From Ancylobacter moscoviensis (GTDB taxonomy: Bacteria; Pseudomonadota; Alphaproteobacteria; Rhizobiales; Xanthobacteraceae): a stretch of DNA of 64,000 nucleotides. The translations under genes were made by a program, and so were the position numbers. Below are positions 63,994 to 64,000 of this stretch, piece after piece; position 1 is the stretch's first letter; each line of letters opens with the position of its first letter. The notes below the pieces were generated by a model. That model was not told the DNA's origin, did no database searches, and was given only the letters and a program-made list of their open reading frames with translations. Where the stretch lies: the NCBI RefSeq assembly GCF_007559435.1, contig NZ_VMBP01000001.1, forward strand, positions 1,260,116 through 1,324,115, written 5' to 3'.

Positions 63994-64000
63994 ATGAGCG
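63994..64000 (+). CDS. Possible start of a new gene at the window edge
   Basis: ATG at 63994 preceded by a strong ribosome site (GGGAGGAG at about 63980-63988). Only the first codons are visible, so the product cannot be named. A transposase beginning near an insertion-sequence end is one possibility, given the broken reading frame just to the left. Confidence 0.3.

Overview
The window looks like a chromosome segment of a GC-rich alphaproteobacterium of the order Hyphomicrobiales (Rhizobiales), possibly a Xanthobacteraceae/Ancylobacter-like genus. This is inferred from the strong GC bias at third codon positions, the irr/fabA-fabB-fabI arrangement, the cycM-type membrane cytochrome next to kdsB-pheA, and intergenic repeats of the type common in this order. 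No rRNA, CRISPR array or complete insertion sequence was seen.

Region 1 (1-5.1 kb): the C-terminus of an amino-acid-type ABC solute-binding protein, then a compact + strand operon (GntR/FCD regulator, DapA-family lyase, atypical SDR, D-2-hydroxyacid dehydrogenase, M20 amidohydrolase) for an unidentified nitrogenous or carboxylate substrate.

Region 2 (5.3-23.3 kb): a large + strand amide/urea block. It begins with an AmiC-like cytoplasmic amide sensor and an AmiR-like ANTAR antiterminator. A leader with a clear factor-independent terminator follows. Next come a urease operon in the order ureE-F-AB(fused)-C-G-D, a complete urea/short-amide ABC importer (urtABCDE type), and a dimethylformamidase locus. 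The locus holds dmfA1 and dmfA2, a Rieske-oxygenase homologue that has lost canonical cofactor ligands, a Sel1-repeat protein and a small unknown protein. The reading is sense amide, relieve termination, import amide/urea, hydrolyse N-substituted formamide, and hydrolyse urea to ammonia.

Region 3 (23.4-39.2 kb): catabolism of proline-like compounds. A Ldh2-family oxidoreductase and GntR regulator are divergent from a TRAP transporter. A long - strand run then encodes a polar amino acid ABC importer, a DapA-family lyase, a D-amino-acid dehydrogenase, two proline-racemase-superfamily enzymes and an enolase-superfamily enzyme, with a divergent GntR regulator and a class III CoA-transferase. This fits hydroxyproline or hydroxyproline-betaine use.

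Region 4 (39.2-58.7 kb): core genes. These are a Nudix hydrolase, a Yej-type peptide ABC importer with two tandem solute-binding proteins, cytochrome c, kdsB, pheA, fabI-fabB-fabA divergent from irr, an SH3 protein, a D-2-hydroxyacid dehydrogenase, a MoeB/HesA-like E1 enzyme, an SHMT-like PLP enzyme and tRNA-Arg(CCG).

Region 5 (58.7-64 kb): immediately after tRNA-Arg the base composition falls and the genes are unfamiliar, which suggests a tRNA-borne genomic island. It carries a two-TM membrane protein followed 9 bp later by an 801-residue protein with a zinc ribbon and a PD-(D/E)XK-like nuclease signature. Convergent to these is a receiver-domain protein of the kind seen in conflict systems. 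This is the best candidate for an undescribed system in the window.
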